Source of the DNA: Atrichornis clamosus | Lineage: Eukaryota; Chordata; Aves; Passeriformes; Menuridae | Length of the DNA stretch: 64,000 nucleotides | Direction: 5' to 3' | Assembly: GCA_013400975.1 (NCBI GenBank) | Contig: WBMZ01003460.1 | Coordinates: forward strand, 1 to 64,000 | Shown: positions 63,901 through 64,000 of the stretch, piece after piece | How positions within the stretch are numbered: the stretch's first letter is position 1 | Layout: each line of letters starts with the position of its first letter | The notes under the pieces: generated by a model | Databases searched by the model: none | Seen by the model: the letters and a program-made list of their open reading frames with translations, nothing else | Told to the model about the DNA's origin: nothing | Translations under genes and position numbers: made by a program

Positions 63901-64000
63901 TAATTAGGAGTCTATTTTACAGAATAAATGATGTGATATCCTTAATACAAGCACAGCAAATCTTCTGGAAATGAAAACATCACTGAAACAAAATGAGGCA
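57944..64000 (+). other. GABRB2: GABRB2 intron 4, last part in window
   Basis: AT-rich intron with a C-rich stretch at 58209-58228, a GC-rich patch at about 61120-61290, a 12-base A run at 61473-61484 and a 14-base T run at 63230-63243. I looked for exon 5 (about 83 bp, coding the ITTTAACMMDLRRYP segment) and did not find it. Confidence 0.7.
63230..63243 (+). repeat. T14 homopolymer within a pyrimidine tract
   Basis: A run of 14 T continues into CTCTCTCTTCAG, forming a very strong splice-acceptor-like sequence ending at 63255. Confidence 0.9.

Overview
The window is an AT-rich stretch of a bird nuclear genome. It lies inside one large gene, GABRB2, which encodes the beta-2 subunit of the GABA-A receptor, and the gene reads on the + strand. 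The avian call rests on several CR1 LINE fragments of the types that dominate bird genomes, a short LTR with a 6-bp target duplication, an old CORE-SINE/MIR-like piece, and the absence of any mammalian Alu, L1 or B-type repeat. I cannot name the species.

Only one protein-coding exon can be supported, at 44672-44892 (221 bp). Its 73 full codons match the ligand-binding domain of GABA-A beta subunits, and the variable positions point to beta-2. The 221-bp length and phase fit exon 4 of this gene family. Bases 1-44671 are therefore the 3' part of the preceding intron, and 44893-64000 are the 5' part of the following intron. I could not find exon 3 or exon 5, which are both short, so they probably lie outside the window.

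The intronic sequence holds five CR1 fragments (17021-17322 +, 30575-30612 -, 34796-34912 +, 50172-50314 +, 53251-54240 -), a solo LTR on the - strand (47291-47563) with a perfect 6-bp duplication, and a MIR-like SINE (50618-50772). There are also several A or T homopolymers and T/G-rich tracts. The CR1 copy at 53251-54240 keeps both ends of its second ORF but has lost most of the middle. A few short CpG-rich islets (about 10.3, 24.1 and 35.8 kb) and two GC-rich patches (46.7 and 61.2 kb) stand out from the AT-rich background. The strongest islet, at 35771-36045, carries a 12-base palindrome containing the AACCGGTT core.

One feature is almost certainly technical. A single N at 57774 sits between two identical 117-base copies, which is the pattern of an unmerged contig overlap. 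I found no new multi-gene system here. The points worth following up are the LTR insertion, the false duplication, the perfect hairpins and the CpG islets.
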